Source: Fimbriimonadia bacterium | GTDB taxonomy: Bacteria > Armatimonadota > Fimbriimonadia > Fimbriimonadales > Fimbriimonadaceae | Length of the DNA stretch: 64,000 nucleotides | Direction: 5' to 3' | NCBI GenBank assembly: GCA_030427425.1 | Contig: JAUICQ010000007.1 | Span: 1 to 64,000 of the forward strand | Shown here: in pieces, positions 7,760 to 15,877 of the stretch | Numbering within the stretch: position 1 is the first letter of the stretch | How the letters are laid out: the number at the start of each line of letters is the position of its first letter | The notes under the pieces: generated by a model | What the model was told of the DNA's origin: nothing | The model's database searches: none | The model's input: only the letters and a program-made list of their open reading frames with translations | Translations under genes and position numbers: made by a program

Positions 7760-10250
7760 TACATACCTCCTTACTTACTAAGTAGTTATTTCTTTTATTG
7801 GTAGAAATTCTGTACGCAAGTTTATCAAAAGCCCTTTCTACTTGTTCTACAATATCTTCTTCTTCTGTATCGGTATCGGAATTAGTATCATATTGTATAC
7901 CAAGATCGAATTCTGGATATACAGGGGTTAGTTTGTCATTTATAGCATAGAATATCCTGTCAAAACTATTTATTGCCAGCTCTAGTTCTGTGTTTAAGCT
8001 TTCCTCAGGAAAACCACGAGCTAGTTCAGCTTTTTCAAATTCTTCTTGCTTTATTAAACATACTTCTTTAACCCAATTGTCTATGTAGGCATCATCAGAG
8101 ATGGGTTCATCTTTAAATGTAACTGTTGGAAGAACAGGATCTATTTCCAGCAGTATTGGGTTGCCGCTAATTTCGTTGTTATCTTGCTTCCAGTATAATA
8201 TCTGAGCTTCGGGGCCTATCCAGTCTATTTCTACGTGAGATTTCATGTCAAATGGCTTACAACTATTATCGGATTTCATCTGAATGACTCTTGTCCACAC
8301 AACAGAAGCGAGTGATATTTTAGTCGCTTTAGGGTGTTTGTCTTTAACGCTCAACATCTGATATGTTTTAAAAAGTGCAACTTCTCCTTTAGTTCTACTA
8401 CCAAAAAGAGTGGCACCATTATCAGATAAGGTTCTTGCAATTAGTTCACCAGCACCTTTTACGTTATAATCTACTAGTACAGAAATACTGGAGAATGTAT
8501 CAAGTTTATGTCTAGGGAGATACTGGAGTATGTTAGAAAATTTTCCTCTAAAGCCTACATTTTTTAACCATATATGTATGTATTCCAAATTCTTTTTAGC
8601 TTTAGTGCTTAGTTTTTTCTGGATATTATCCATCATTTTCGTGTAGAAATCAGCATAAAATTTCTTTACTTCTTTATCAGATAAATATATGGAATCTACA
8701 TCTATTTCTTCTCCTTTATTCTCTAAAATTACATCACTTTCAGAACATGCTTGCTTAGCTGTTTCAAAAAATTCTTGAAAATCTTTATTATAGAGTAGTG
8801 CAAATTCAGATTTTAGTTGAACTTTTTCTGGTAACAACTGTTTTATGATATATATGCACTGAACATACATATTAAAATTAAGTTTTTCTTCAGTGCTTAA
8901 TTCTCGTAAATCTAGAATCAGATTCTTGTTAGAGAGTGAATTTTCAGATATGCCAACTGCTGTGATAAATTTTACAAAATCGGGGAAAAATTCGGAATCT
9001 TCTCTGTCTATGAGAACTGCCATAGGTAGTTTTTTAAGTTTGCAATAGATATTTCCATCGGGTAGTTCTTTCCATTCTATAAACGATTCTTTTTTAGATG
9101 TAGATTTCATTTTTGGTTCTATACTACCGATATTTTTCCAGTTGCTATTTTCTTCTATATACGGAGTAATAAATTCAAACCTTCCATCTAATTTTTCTAC
9201 TACCATTCCCCATAGAGTGTATCCATTCCAGCAAAAATCGGTATCTTTCATCGGTAGTCCGGAAACATAAGCTGTAATATTTTTTTCCTCATCAGTAGAA
9301 TCTTGGAAAAGTTGCTTTAATAGCGAACCGAATTTTTCTTTAAGCACTCTTTTAGCAAAATCTTTTGCATCATATATCATGAACAATTTTGCACCTTTCT
9401 TCGCTGGAGCAGAGCAAATATAGAGACCTGTTGTAACTTCTACTAAAGATGTATTATCTTTAGAAAGTTCCTCAAAATGTGATGTTACTACCTGATTAGT
9501 GGGAACAGTGTTCTCTTCAAATGCAGCTTGAGGAATATCTATAAAATTTAAGTCACCACAGAGGTGTATTTTATCTCCAATTTCTAAATTATATCTAGCT
9601 GCTAGACTATTTTTTTCAACTGTATGAATGATAAAAGATTCATCATTACACTCTCCCTTTATTCCCAGATTGTAGCGGAAGGTAAATGGATTGGTCTTAA
9701 AGTTAATGACATCCATCTCTTTTCCTGGTTTATATATCATTTCAGATCCAGGATAGTATACGGATAACGATTTCAATTGGTTCTCTATTCTATTAAAAGT
9801 TGATAGAGAAGTGTTTAAAGCTTTTAATCCTCTTGTATCTAGTTCTCTAAATAAGTTTCTAGTACGTAGATCTAACCCTAATCGGATCCGGTAATTTTCT
9901 AAACTTGGGAGAATTTTACTGTAATTTTCATACACTCTGGAAGTTATAAGTGGCATGATTTCAGATCCGCATAGGTAGTCGAGTAAAGATCCTGCTGATA
10001 TCGCATACTGTATGATGGACTTTTCATCTTCTGTTTTACCAAGTAAATTGAGCATGACTGCTTCATTTGTATGTAGATTTCCTGAGGCAGCATCATACTG
10101 TAATTTTCCTTTGCCAGCTAGGTCTACCATTCTTTGTTCAAATTCTTCGGAAGTATATTCAGTAATTTTTAATTCTGCGCTGGATTGGCACCTATTAAAG
10201 ACAGAGAGGGCTAGTAAGCCGAAAGGTATTAATAACTTATAATTTTTCAT
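7749..10250 (-). CDS. Secreted S41-like peptidase, apparently catalytically dead, with a PDZ-like domain
   Basis: An 833-residue exported protein (signal peptide about 1-24). A PDZ-like segment is visible at about residues 195-260, including NSLAARYNLEIGDKI. Further on, LILDLREL near 455 and VLVDYN near 590 followed by GAGELIARTLSD and LFGSRTKGE match the core of C-terminal-processing peptidases (S41, CtpA/Prc family). In active members the core reads SASE and then GKG with a Ser-Lys dyad. Here the Ser position is Gly599 and the Lys position falls on Glu623, so proteolysis is unlikely. It could bind peptides or substrates without cutting, or be a secreted effector. The C-terminus is acidic (NSDTDTEEED). 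It is first in an operon with the Cys-rich gene. Confidence 0.65.
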   Translation of the reverse strand: MKNYKLLIPFGLLALSVFNRCQSSAELKITEYTSEEFEQRMVDLAGKGKLQYDAASGNLHTNEAVMLNLLGKTEDEKSIIQYAISAGSLLDYLCGSEIMPLITSRVYENYSKILPSLENYRIRLGLDLRTRNLFRELDTRGLKALNTSLSTFNRIENQLKSLSVYYPGSEMIYKPGKEMDVINFKTNPFTFRYNLGIKGECNDESFIIHTVEKNSLAARYNLEIGDKIHLCGDLNFIDIPQAAFEENTVPTNQVVTSHFEELSKDNTSLVEVTTGLYICSAPAKKGAKLFMIYDAKDFAKRVLKEKFGSLLKQLFQDSTDEEKNITAYVSGLPMKDTDFCWNGYTLWGMVVEKLDGRFEFITPYIEENSNWKNIGSIEPKMKSTSKKESFIEWKELPDGNIYCKLKKLPMAVLIDREDSEFFPDFVKFITAVGISENSLSNKNLILDLRELSTEEKLNFNMYVQCIYIIKQLLPEKVQLKSEFALLYNKDFQEFFETAKQACSESDVILENKGEEIDVDSIYLSDKEVKKFYADFYTKMMDNIQKKLSTKAKKNLEYIHIWLKNVGFRGKFSNILQYLPRHKLDTFSSISVLVDYNVKGAGELIARTLSDNGATLFGSRTKGEVALFKTYQMLSVKDKHPKATKISLASVVWTRVIQMKSDNSCKPFDMKSHVEIDWIGPEAQILYWKQDNNEISGNPILLEIDPVLPTVTFKDEPISDDAYIDNWVKEVCLIKQEEFEKAELARGFPEESLNTELELAINSFDRIFYAINDKLTPVYPEFDLGIQYDTNSDTDTEEEDIVEQVERAFDKLAYRISTNKRNNYLVSKEVCNAD

Positions 10251-10273
10251 AATCTTGTTACAATTTCTTAAAA

Positions 10274-10288
10274 TTCAACAATGTTGAA
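10274..10288. promoter_or_regulatory. 15-bp palindrome in the leader of the S41-like operon
   Basis: TTCAACA-A-TGTTGAA is a perfect palindrome with 7-bp arms, and a third GTTGAA half-site lies at 10293. It sits between the predicted promoter and the ATG at 10250. It could be an operator or a small RNA hairpin. Confidence 0.35.
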
Positions 10289-10313
10289 TAAAGTTGAACG
10301 TAATATAGTCGAG

Positions 10314-10322
10314 ATTGTACCA
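10314..10322 (-). promoter_or_regulatory. Extended -10 promoter of the S41-like operon
   Basis: On the minus strand this reads TGGTACAAT, the extended -10 form seen upstream of the tRNA genes in this window. Initiation would be near 10307, giving a leader of about 57 nt that contains the palindrome. Confidence 0.5.
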
Positions 10323-10371
10323 CAATTAAAGAAATATTTTAATACTGTAATTGTGCTGGGATGCTGAAGTA

Positions 10372-11079
10372 TTACATTAATACCTTTGATTTTTTTACAG
10401 ATTCCGGGATGCTTAAATAAACCTTGTTTAATGTGGTGTTGTGTACTTCTAATGGGTGTTGAATAATATTTTCACAGATCTCCCTGTGCATATTTTCATC
10501 AAATAGTGGCACTTCACCAGAAACATCAAAATAGATTACAAGCCAGGAAGATGATGCCATTGTTTCAATTACATGGAGAATATCTTCCATGCTCATTCCA
10601 TTAGCGATAATTCTATAATAAGGTTTTACATATCTTTTTCTGATGTTATTAATCCCGTATACTCCGGATAGAATCATTCTTTTCGTAGGAAGCATAGGAG
10701 TATAATCGGTGTTAATTGCACATCTTGCGCTTCCTAAAGGCAAGCAGATAGGAGTGTTTTCTAAACCGAAACATTCGTGCAGGAGTGTATCATCCTGATT
10801 GATGCATTCAGCTATCATCTCAGGGGTCCATCTAGGTAGAGAGCCGTCTGCTAGTGCTGCTGAAAGGAGTGCGCCGTTACCTATTTCATGATTGTTTTCT
10901 AGTAGGCGTTTCCATTCATTAAGATAATCGATATTATCTTTAGAATCGAAGAAGAAGGTGCCTTGTAGATTATTTTTATTTAAGCAGGATAATATATTTT
11001 CTGGCGGAGTACTTTTAATCCCGCCATATACTAGGGATACGATACTATTTCTATTATGTGAATTGGCAAGATGGTTCAT
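10372..11079 (-). CDS. Polysaccharide deacetylase (NodB/CE4)-like protein without catalytic residues
   Basis: The 235-residue protein keeps the outline of a NodB-homology barrel: a first strand SIVSLVYGG (12-20), then QGTFFF (39-44) and NHEIGN (63-68). In active CE4 enzymes these read TFDDG, ATFFL and GHEIGNHT followed by H. Here the DD pair is Gly19-Gly20 and the metal-binding His-x3-His after HEIGN is replaced by GALLS, so the metal site is gone. A non-catalytic sugar-binding role or decay is likely. There is no signal peptide, so it is cytoplasmic unless exported by another route. It lies upstream of ymdB and is transcribed in the same direction. Confidence 0.6.
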   Translation of the reverse strand: MNHLANSHNRNSIVSLVYGGIKSTPPENILSCLNKNNLQGTFFFDSKDNIDYLNEWKRLLENNHEIGNGALLSAALADGSLPRWTPEMIAECINQDDTLLHECFGLENTPICLPLGSARCAINTDYTPMLPTKRMILSGVYGINNIRKRYVKPYYRIIANGMSMEDILHVIETMASSSWLVIYFDVSGEVPLFDENMHREICENIIQHPLEVHNTTLNKVYLSIPESVKKSKVLM

Positions 11080-11157
11080 ATTACTTATTTACATCCTGAA
11101 CCATTTTGCTATTAAAAAACAACTATTTAGATAGATAAATCTTATTTTTGGTAGCAT

Positions 11158-11943
11158 TTAGTTTCCATCGTGAAAATAGAGGCGTTCAATATGATAGCAT
11201 CTACCAGTTGTACTATCCACTTCTAGCACTACGCCAGATAGTTGTGCATCTCCGCTTGCGACTTCAAACGGTGTAGGCATATCGGTTAAAAATCTTTGAA
11301 TATTATTAAATCTATCAACTCCAATTACTCCGTCTCGGGGTCCGCACATGCCTACATCTGTAATGTAAGCAGTCCCTTTTGGTAATACTCTGTTGTCGGC
11401 GGTTTGTACATGCGTATGTGTTCCGAGTACTCCGGTAACTTTGCCGTCAAGGTACCATCCCATTGTAATTTTTTCACTAGTTGCTTCGCCATGGAAATCG
11501 ACTAGTATGTGTGGCGTATTAATTTCAGTGAGGATGTTGTTGATGCATGCGAACGGACTATCGTACATATTCATATAAACTCGGCCACATAAATTAATGA
11601 CACAGAGCTCTATTTCTGCTTTAGATATAGTACAGAGTCCTGTTCCAGGTGCGCCCTTAGGGAGGTTGTAGGGTCTTATTATTCCTGAACACTGGTCTAA
11701 ATAGGGGTAGATCTCTTTCTTGGCGAAAGCATGATTCCCCAATGTGATAGCATCTACGCCCACTTCAAAGAGTCTATCTGCTATATTGGCCGTAATCCCT
11801 TTTCCGCTAGCAGAATTTTCACCATTAACTATAGTGAAGAGAGGTTGGTGTTCGTCCTGAAGGTCTGGTAGATGTTGTTCAACAATCTTTCTTCCTGGCT
11901 TTCCGAAGATATCTCCTAAAAATAGTATTTTATATCTTTCCAT
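11158..11943 (-). CDS. ymdB: YmdB-family metallophosphoesterase (2',3'-cyclic phosphodiesterase type)
   Basis: At 261 residues this matches the TIGR00282/YmdB family of dinuclear-metal phosphodiesterases. Members act on cyclic nucleotides and in Bacillus affect biofilm and motility decisions. The metal-ligand motifs are all present: FLGDIFG (residues 8-14, with the first Asp), NGENSASGKG, TLGNHAF, LVDFHGEATSEK and GTHTHVQTAD. The start codon overlaps the recX stop (TAATG), so the two genes are translationally coupled. A recX-ymdB pairing suggests a shared transcript rather than a shared pathway. Confidence 0.93.
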   Translation of the reverse strand: MERYKILFLGDIFGKPGRKIVEQHLPDLQDEHQPLFTIVNGENSASGKGITANIADRLFEVGVDAITLGNHAFAKKEIYPYLDQCSGIIRPYNLPKGAPGTGLCTISKAEIELCVINLCGRVYMNMYDSPFACINNILTEINTPHILVDFHGEATSEKITMGWYLDGKVTGVLGTHTHVQTADNRVLPKGTAYITDVGMCGPRDGVIGVDRFNNIQRFLTDMPTPFEVASGDAQLSGVVLEVDSTTGRCYHIERLYFHDGN

Positions 11944-12419
11944 TAATCGTCCTTGTTATTAGTATACGCTGCAATTGCGTCCTGAATTATGTCGTAGCTG
12001 TATCCTTTATAGGATAGATATCTTACGGCTTTTTGATGATCTACCAAATGGGGTGATTTAAATTTTTTTGATAGTAGGGATGTGCAGTTATCATGTTCAT
12101 CATTTGAGGAGAGTGTTGCTAGATAATTATCTACATCTTCAGCTGGGGCACCTTTTGATATTAATTTTCCTTTTAGCTGATGTTTTCCTAGCTTTTTGCT
12201 TTTCTGATAGTACTCTCCGTATTCTGTTGTAGTACGGGAGTCGTTGAGGACATTATGATTCTTTAATATCTCTACAGCTTCGTTAATAATGCTTGCATCA
12301 ATATCTTTTTTAGCAAGATACTCTTTTATGGTTTTTACGAACATCGGCTTTCTCTCCAGTTGCTTAAGTGCAACGGTAGTAGCCTTGTCTAGTTCTTTGT
12401 TTCCAGAAGGTTTAATCAC
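11943..12419 (-). CDS. recX: Regulatory protein RecX
   Basis: RecX modulates RecA filaments. The 158-residue protein has the three-helix repeats of the family: ALKQLERKPMFVKTIKEYL near residue 17, LGKHQLKGKLISKGA near residue 77, and KAVRYLSYKGYSYDIIQDAI at the C-terminus. Translation starts at GTG (12419). The start lies inside one arm of a 12-bp inverted repeat that brackets the predicted -10 element, which points to local regulation of this gene. Its stop overlaps the ymdB start. Confidence 0.85.
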   Translation of the reverse strand: MIKPSGNKELDKATTVALKQLERKPMFVKTIKEYLAKKDIDASIINEAVEILKNHNVLNDSRTTTEYGEYYQKSKKLGKHQLKGKLISKGAPAEDVDNYLATLSSNDEHDNCTSLLSKKFKSPHLVDHQKAVRYLSYKGYSYDIIQDAIAAYTNNKDD

Positions 12420-12454
12420 TACCCATTAGTATATCTGAATTTTGGGTAGTGATT
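12414..12454. promoter_or_regulatory. 12-bp inverted repeat bracketing the recX promoter and start
   Basis: AATCACTACCCA (12414-12425) and TGGGTAGTGATT (12443-12454) are perfect inverted arms 17 bp apart. On the minus strand a TATACT -10 element (12433-12428) lies between them, and the second arm contains the GTG start of recX. The layout fits an operator, or an RNA hairpin formed by read-through from the upstream gene. Confidence 0.5.
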
Positions 12455-12486
12455 TTATTATGAGTTTTTATATTATGTTTTTTAAT

Positions 12487-13860
12487 TTAAACAACAAACG
12501 GAGCGAATACTTCACGTACATCCTGAATGTTATCTAGTTCCCAGAGTGTCTCTAAGGCCTCTTCTACTTGGCCAGGAGCGAGTACATTGCTTGCCAAGCT
12601 TCTGAATTTTTTCTCTACTTCAAGGTTATTCATCGGATTCAGCGCATGACCTTCTGGTGCGTCTACTCTTTTTTCGTAAACTCTACCATCTTTCATTTTT
12701 ACTGTAATGGTGTTAGGAATTCCTTTTTCTGGATAAAGTTTATCCAATTCAGCATCTGGCACGACCTTTGTTTTTGCTACTAGTGAGAGTAGTGCTTCAT
12801 CAGTGTATCGTGATTGTGCAAAAGTTTCCATAGTTACTTTTCCGTCTACGAGTGCAGCACAAGTAATATACGGTAGTGAGTGATCGGCGGTCTCTCTCGA
12901 TTGTGGTCGCCATTTTTCTGGTTCTCCACCGATAATTTCATAAGATGCATTGAATGTAGCAATAGTAACATCTTCAATCTCATCTATATCAAAAGTTTTA
13001 CCATGCTGTGCTACTAGCTGTTCAGCAGCATCAACAGCGCTCTGACTGTGGTATTCGGCTGGATACTTCTTGATGTATGTCTTAAGAATCATGAATTCAT
13101 CATCTTCAGTTCCACCAAAATGTGGGACATCAAACTTATCATGTGATACCTGATTAAAGAATCCCATCTCTCCCTCAAAAATTTCTGACGGACCGCTCAT
13201 GCCGCATTTTGCAAGTAGTGTAGCAAATACGCCATTTCTAGAAGCATTTGCAAAGGCACACCCTTTCCACATTGAGAGTTCTCCTACACGGGTCTGTCTC
13301 ATAGCGTTTCCTGCGATACCAGAGAGTCCCAGTGCGTGTACCATCTGGTTTTCACTAAACCCTAACATGGCGCCACAACCAGCAACAGTACTAAATGCAC
13401 CATATGTTACATGATCCCATCCGCGTTTTCTTATAGAGTAAGCATCGCACAATCGGCACTGTACTTCATAAGCTGCTACTATACCTAAAATAAGTGCTTC
13501 ACCTGGCATATCGAATGTTTCTGCAATAGCTAGTAAAGCTGCAATATTATCACTAGGATGTGCTGGCTCTTTACTTAGGTACGTATCGTTGTAATCTAAG
13601 TACCGGAACATAACTCCGTTTGCGAATGCTGCCATATCTGGAGTAGTTCTGTTTCTTGCTCCAATAACACTGGTAAGACAACCTTCTCCTGCTAAGGATG
13701 CTAATTCACGGGATATTTTTGCAGGCTCTGAAAGCCATGCGCCCATTGCGCATCCAAAACTATCAATCACCCTTCTTTTAGCTTCTACAATAGCTTTTTC
13801 AGGAAGATGTTCATATCTTAAATTACATGCAAAATCTGCAATTTTATCAGCTAAATTCAT
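12487..13860 (-). CDS. MmgE/PrpD family protein (2-methylcitrate dehydratase-like)
   Basis: The 457-residue protein matches the MmgE/PrpD fold along its length. It opens with the helical LADKIADFACNLRYEHLP, then RVIDSFGCAMGAW (about 28-40) with the family Cys. A central WDHVTYGAF segment follows, and TADHSLPY occurs near residue 325. Family members dehydrate 2-methylcitrate (PrpD), aconitate or related tricarboxylates. No prpB or prpC neighbour is present here, so the exact substrate is open. It may share a transcript with recX-ymdB, although recX has its own predicted promoter. A divergent alpha/beta hydrolase gene begins 155 bp away. Confidence 0.88.
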   Translation of the reverse strand: MNLADKIADFACNLRYEHLPEKAIVEAKRRVIDSFGCAMGAWLSEPAKISRELASLAGEGCLTSVIGARNRTTPDMAAFANGVMFRYLDYNDTYLSKEPAHPSDNIAALLAIAETFDMPGEALILGIVAAYEVQCRLCDAYSIRKRGWDHVTYGAFSTVAGCGAMLGFSENQMVHALGLSGIAGNAMRQTRVGELSMWKGCAFANASRNGVFATLLAKCGMSGPSEIFEGEMGFFNQVSHDKFDVPHFGGTEDDEFMILKTYIKKYPAEYHSQSAVDAAEQLVAQHGKTFDIDEIEDVTIATFNASYEIIGGEPEKWRPQSRETADHSLPYITCAALVDGKVTMETFAQSRYTDEALLSLVAKTKVVPDAELDKLYPEKGIPNTITVKMKDGRVYEKRVDAPEGHALNPMNNLEVEKKFRSLASNVLAPGQVEEALETLWELDNIQDVREVFAPFVV

Positions 13861-14015
13861 AGTTTCAGCTTACTCGTAAATATATAGGTATTTCACCTTT
13901 TTTTTATAAATTGATATATAAAATAGTATGATAGGTACAGAAGTATTATGATGAATGATTATATTTAAGTTTATTATTCCAAGTAAACTAATTAACAAGC
14001 AATTGAATGTGATCT

Positions 14016-14912
14016 ATGATTTCGAACATTTTTAAGTTTACAAAAAAGAAGAGGCGTACTTTAAGTGTTGTACTGTTAAGCTTAGGTATTTATACGCTAA
14101 TTAATTACTCTGTAGCTAGAGTGTACGTGAGTCCACCACGGAAAACAGCAGGCGATCCTCCTCCGGGTTTCATTGATACTATTTTTCCTTGTAACAATAT
14201 TAATATGCCGATTTGGGTTACCCAATCATTATATGAAGGGAAGCCGAAGGGAAATCTGGTCTATGTGTTGGTGCATGGATATAGAAATTGTAGAAAGTAC
14301 TGGTTAGATATAGCACGTTCCCTTTCGGATCAGGGCAATGAAGTGGTGGTAACCGCATTAAGGGGTCATGATTCCAATAATTATCCTCATACATGCTACG
14401 GGATAGATGAATCGAAAGATGTTGCTAAGCTAATTGATTGGGTACATCAGCAGTATAAGAATGCTGAGGCAAAAATTATTTTAGTGGGTACATCTTTAGG
14501 AGGAGCCACTTGTTGGCTTGCTTCGGAAATAGAATCCCGTGTTCATGGAATTGTTTCCGATGGAACGTTTATTGATGCGTTTAAAAGTGGGGACAGGTGG
14601 TTAGCCAATGCTTTTGTAGCGGGTGATATTTTCTTTAAACCGATGCCACATCTCACACAGTACTTAATAGGTAGGAGCATGAAAGATGCTTCTCCGATTA
14701 GAGCTGCGTTAAAATGGAGAGGAAAGCCTTGTCTTATTATACATAGTGAAAAAGATCATCTAGTAACCAATGATGAATCCAACTACCTCGCTAAATTATG
14801 TGGCGGAGATGTATGGACCGTGAAAGAGGTGGGTCATGTGGAAGGAGCTTTGAAAAACAAAGATGATTATACACAGAAGCTTATCGAATTTGGCAAGAGG
14901 GTACGTAATTAG
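14016..14912 (+). CDS. Membrane-anchored alpha/beta hydrolase
   Basis: A 298-residue serine hydrolase. An N-terminal helix at about residues 14-34 follows a KKKRR stretch and probably anchors the enzyme in the inner membrane with the catalytic domain outside. The oxyanion segment VLVHGYRN (84-91) is followed by the nucleophile elbow GTSLGG with Ser160, then Asp247 in HSEKDH, and His274 in VGHVEG, giving a complete triad. Substrate cannot be read from sequence; relatives include esterases and lipases. The gene is monocistronic and is followed by repeat modules. Confidence 0.85.
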   Translation: MISNIFKFTKKKRRTLSVVLLSLGIYTLINYSVARVYVSPPRKTAGDPPPGFIDTIFPCNNINMPIWVTQSLYEGKPKGNLVYVLVHGYRNCRKYWLDIARSLSDQGNEVVVTALRGHDSNNYPHTCYGIDESKDVAKLIDWVHQQYKNAEAKIILVGTSLGGATCWLASEIESRVHGIVSDGTFIDAFKSGDRWLANAFVAGDIFFKPMPHLTQYLIGRSMKDASPIRAALKWRGKPCLIIHSEKDHLVTNDESNYLAKLCGGDVWTVKEVGHVEGALKNKDDYTQKLIEFGKRVRN

Positions 14913-14934
14913 TCTGCGTTGAAGAGTTGTTTTT

Positions 14935-15115
14935 TTAGAGTGTGGGCTGACAGATCGGATGTAGGGCTAAAACTATTAATCATCTCCTCACTGGTTCGTC
15001 ATCCTAGAATGGGATCCACATTTAGAAGAGAAACATCAAGTGTGGTTTCAAAAATACTTTTAAAAGAACGTCATGGACGGAGCCGGGATCCGGCATATTT
15101 AATATTCTGAAGAGT
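14935..15115. repeat. Dispersed palindromic repeat modules
   Basis: This non-coding stretch follows the hydrolase gene. It carries GTCATCCTAGAATGGGATCC (14997-15016), CATCAAGTGTGG and GTCATGGACGGAGCCGGGATC. These are divergent copies of modules found elsewhere in the window. Confidence 0.65.
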
Positions 15116-15182
15116 TTCAATTTATAGAAAGCCAAGGAATAAAATATTTTACAACCAACTATTTACCTTTTTAATCAAGATC

Positions 15183-15191
15183 TGGTAATAT
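15183..15191 (+). promoter_or_regulatory. Extended -10 promoter of a small transcription unit
   Basis: TGGTAATAT matches the extended -10 consensus of this window. Initiation would be near 15198. A strong terminator ends the unit at 15369, giving an RNA of about 170 nt. Confidence 0.45.
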
Positions 15192-15245
15192 TGGGCTGGC
15201 TTCGGCCGATAATAAAAATAACTTACATTCAGGAGGTGTTATTTA

Positions 15246-15293
15246 ATGAAGAGTAATTGTAACAAGTGTATTTTGGAAGGGAGTAGGTTTTAA
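15246..15293 (+). CDS. 15-residue peptide ORF with an ideal Shine-Dalgarno
   Basis: The ORF encodes MKSNCNKCILEGSRF. An AGGAGGTG sequence at 15231-15238 is spaced 7 nt from the ATG, one of the best ribosome-binding sites in the window. The peptide has a CxxC pair. It lies in its own unit between a predicted promoter (15183) and a terminator (15335-15369), with a 6-bp hairpin GGAGCA/TGCTCC at 15313-15333. It could be a small protein or a leader peptide. Alternatively the RNA itself may be the product. Confidence 0.4.
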   Translation: MKSNCNKCILEGSRF

Positions 15294-15334
15294 TACCACA
15301 TTCTTTTTGAGTGGAGCATGATGAACTTGCTCCC

Positions 15335-15369
15335 AAAGGCGACAATCGATATTGATTGTCGCCTTTTTT
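15335..15369 (+). terminator. Rho-independent terminator
   Basis: A perfect 13-bp stem AAAGGCGACAATC / GATTGTCGCCTTT with a 6-nt loop is followed by six T. It ends the small unit just before the bcp promoter. Confidence 0.9.
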
Positions 15370-15371
15370 GC

Positions 15372-15377
15372 TATAAT
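15372..15377 (+). promoter_or_regulatory. -10 element of bcp, predicted leaderless
   Basis: A consensus TATAAT lies directly after the terminator T-run and ends 6 nt before the ATG at 15384. Initiation would fall at the start codon. Confidence 0.55.
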
Positions 15378-15383
15378 AGATAC

Positions 15384-15857
15384 ATGGCATATGCAGGCGA
15401 TTTATTTCCTAACTTTAGTTTGAATGATAGTGATGGAAATACAGTTACAAATTCCGTTCTTAACGGGAAGACAACAGTTATCTACTTTTATCCGAAAGAT
15501 AGTACTCCAGGATGCACTCAAGAATCGTGTGATTTCCGAGATTTATCCACAGCAAGTAAGAGTGTGCAGATCATCGGGATTAGTCCGGATGATGCAAAAT
15601 CGCATCAGAAGTTTATCGATAAATTCCAGTTAAATTTCACTCTACTCTGTGATACAGAGAATGCTCTTGCTGAAGAGTTAGGGATATGGGTGGAAAAGAG
15701 TATGTTCGGTAAAAAATACATGGGTATAGAGCGTACCACCTACCTGATTGATGGGAAGGGCGTTATCCAGAAAATTTGGAATAATGTAAGTGTTGGCAAT
15801 CATGCAAAAGAAGTGATGGATGCAGCTAAAGAGGTAGAAGCAAGCAGTGGGGTCTGA
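15384..15857 (+). CDS. bcp: Peroxiredoxin of the BCP/PrxQ type
   Basis: A thiol peroxidase that reduces hydrogen peroxide and organic hydroperoxides with thioredoxin. From the ATG at 15384 it has 157 residues, the normal family size. The N-terminus is GDLFPNFSLNDSDGN. The peroxidatic site reads PKDSTPGCTQESCDFRD, with the peroxidatic Cys in PGCT and the resolving Cys five residues later as in PrxQ enzymes. An upstream in-frame ATG (15318) exists, but it would read through the terminator hairpin and add an unrelated 22-residue extension, so I chose 15384. Confidence 0.95.
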   Translation: MAYAGDLFPNFSLNDSDGNTVTNSVLNGKTTVIYFYPKDSTPGCTQESCDFRDLSTASKSVQIIGISPDDAKSHQKFIDKFQLNFTLLCDTENALAEELGIWVEKSMFGKKYMGIERTTYLIDGKGVIQKIWNNVSVGNHAKEVMDAAKEVEASSGV

Positions 15858-15877
15858 TTAATTCAGCCCCCCGATTA

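Noticed and set aside
15198-15370. Possible small SRP RNA because of GGAAGGGAGTAGG
   Set aside because: The GGAA tetraloop-like sequence resembles SRP RNA domain IV, but the partner strand does not have the conserved TCAGG and the 3' side reads AGTAG, not AGCAG. An ideal ribosome-binding site and ORF are a better reading.
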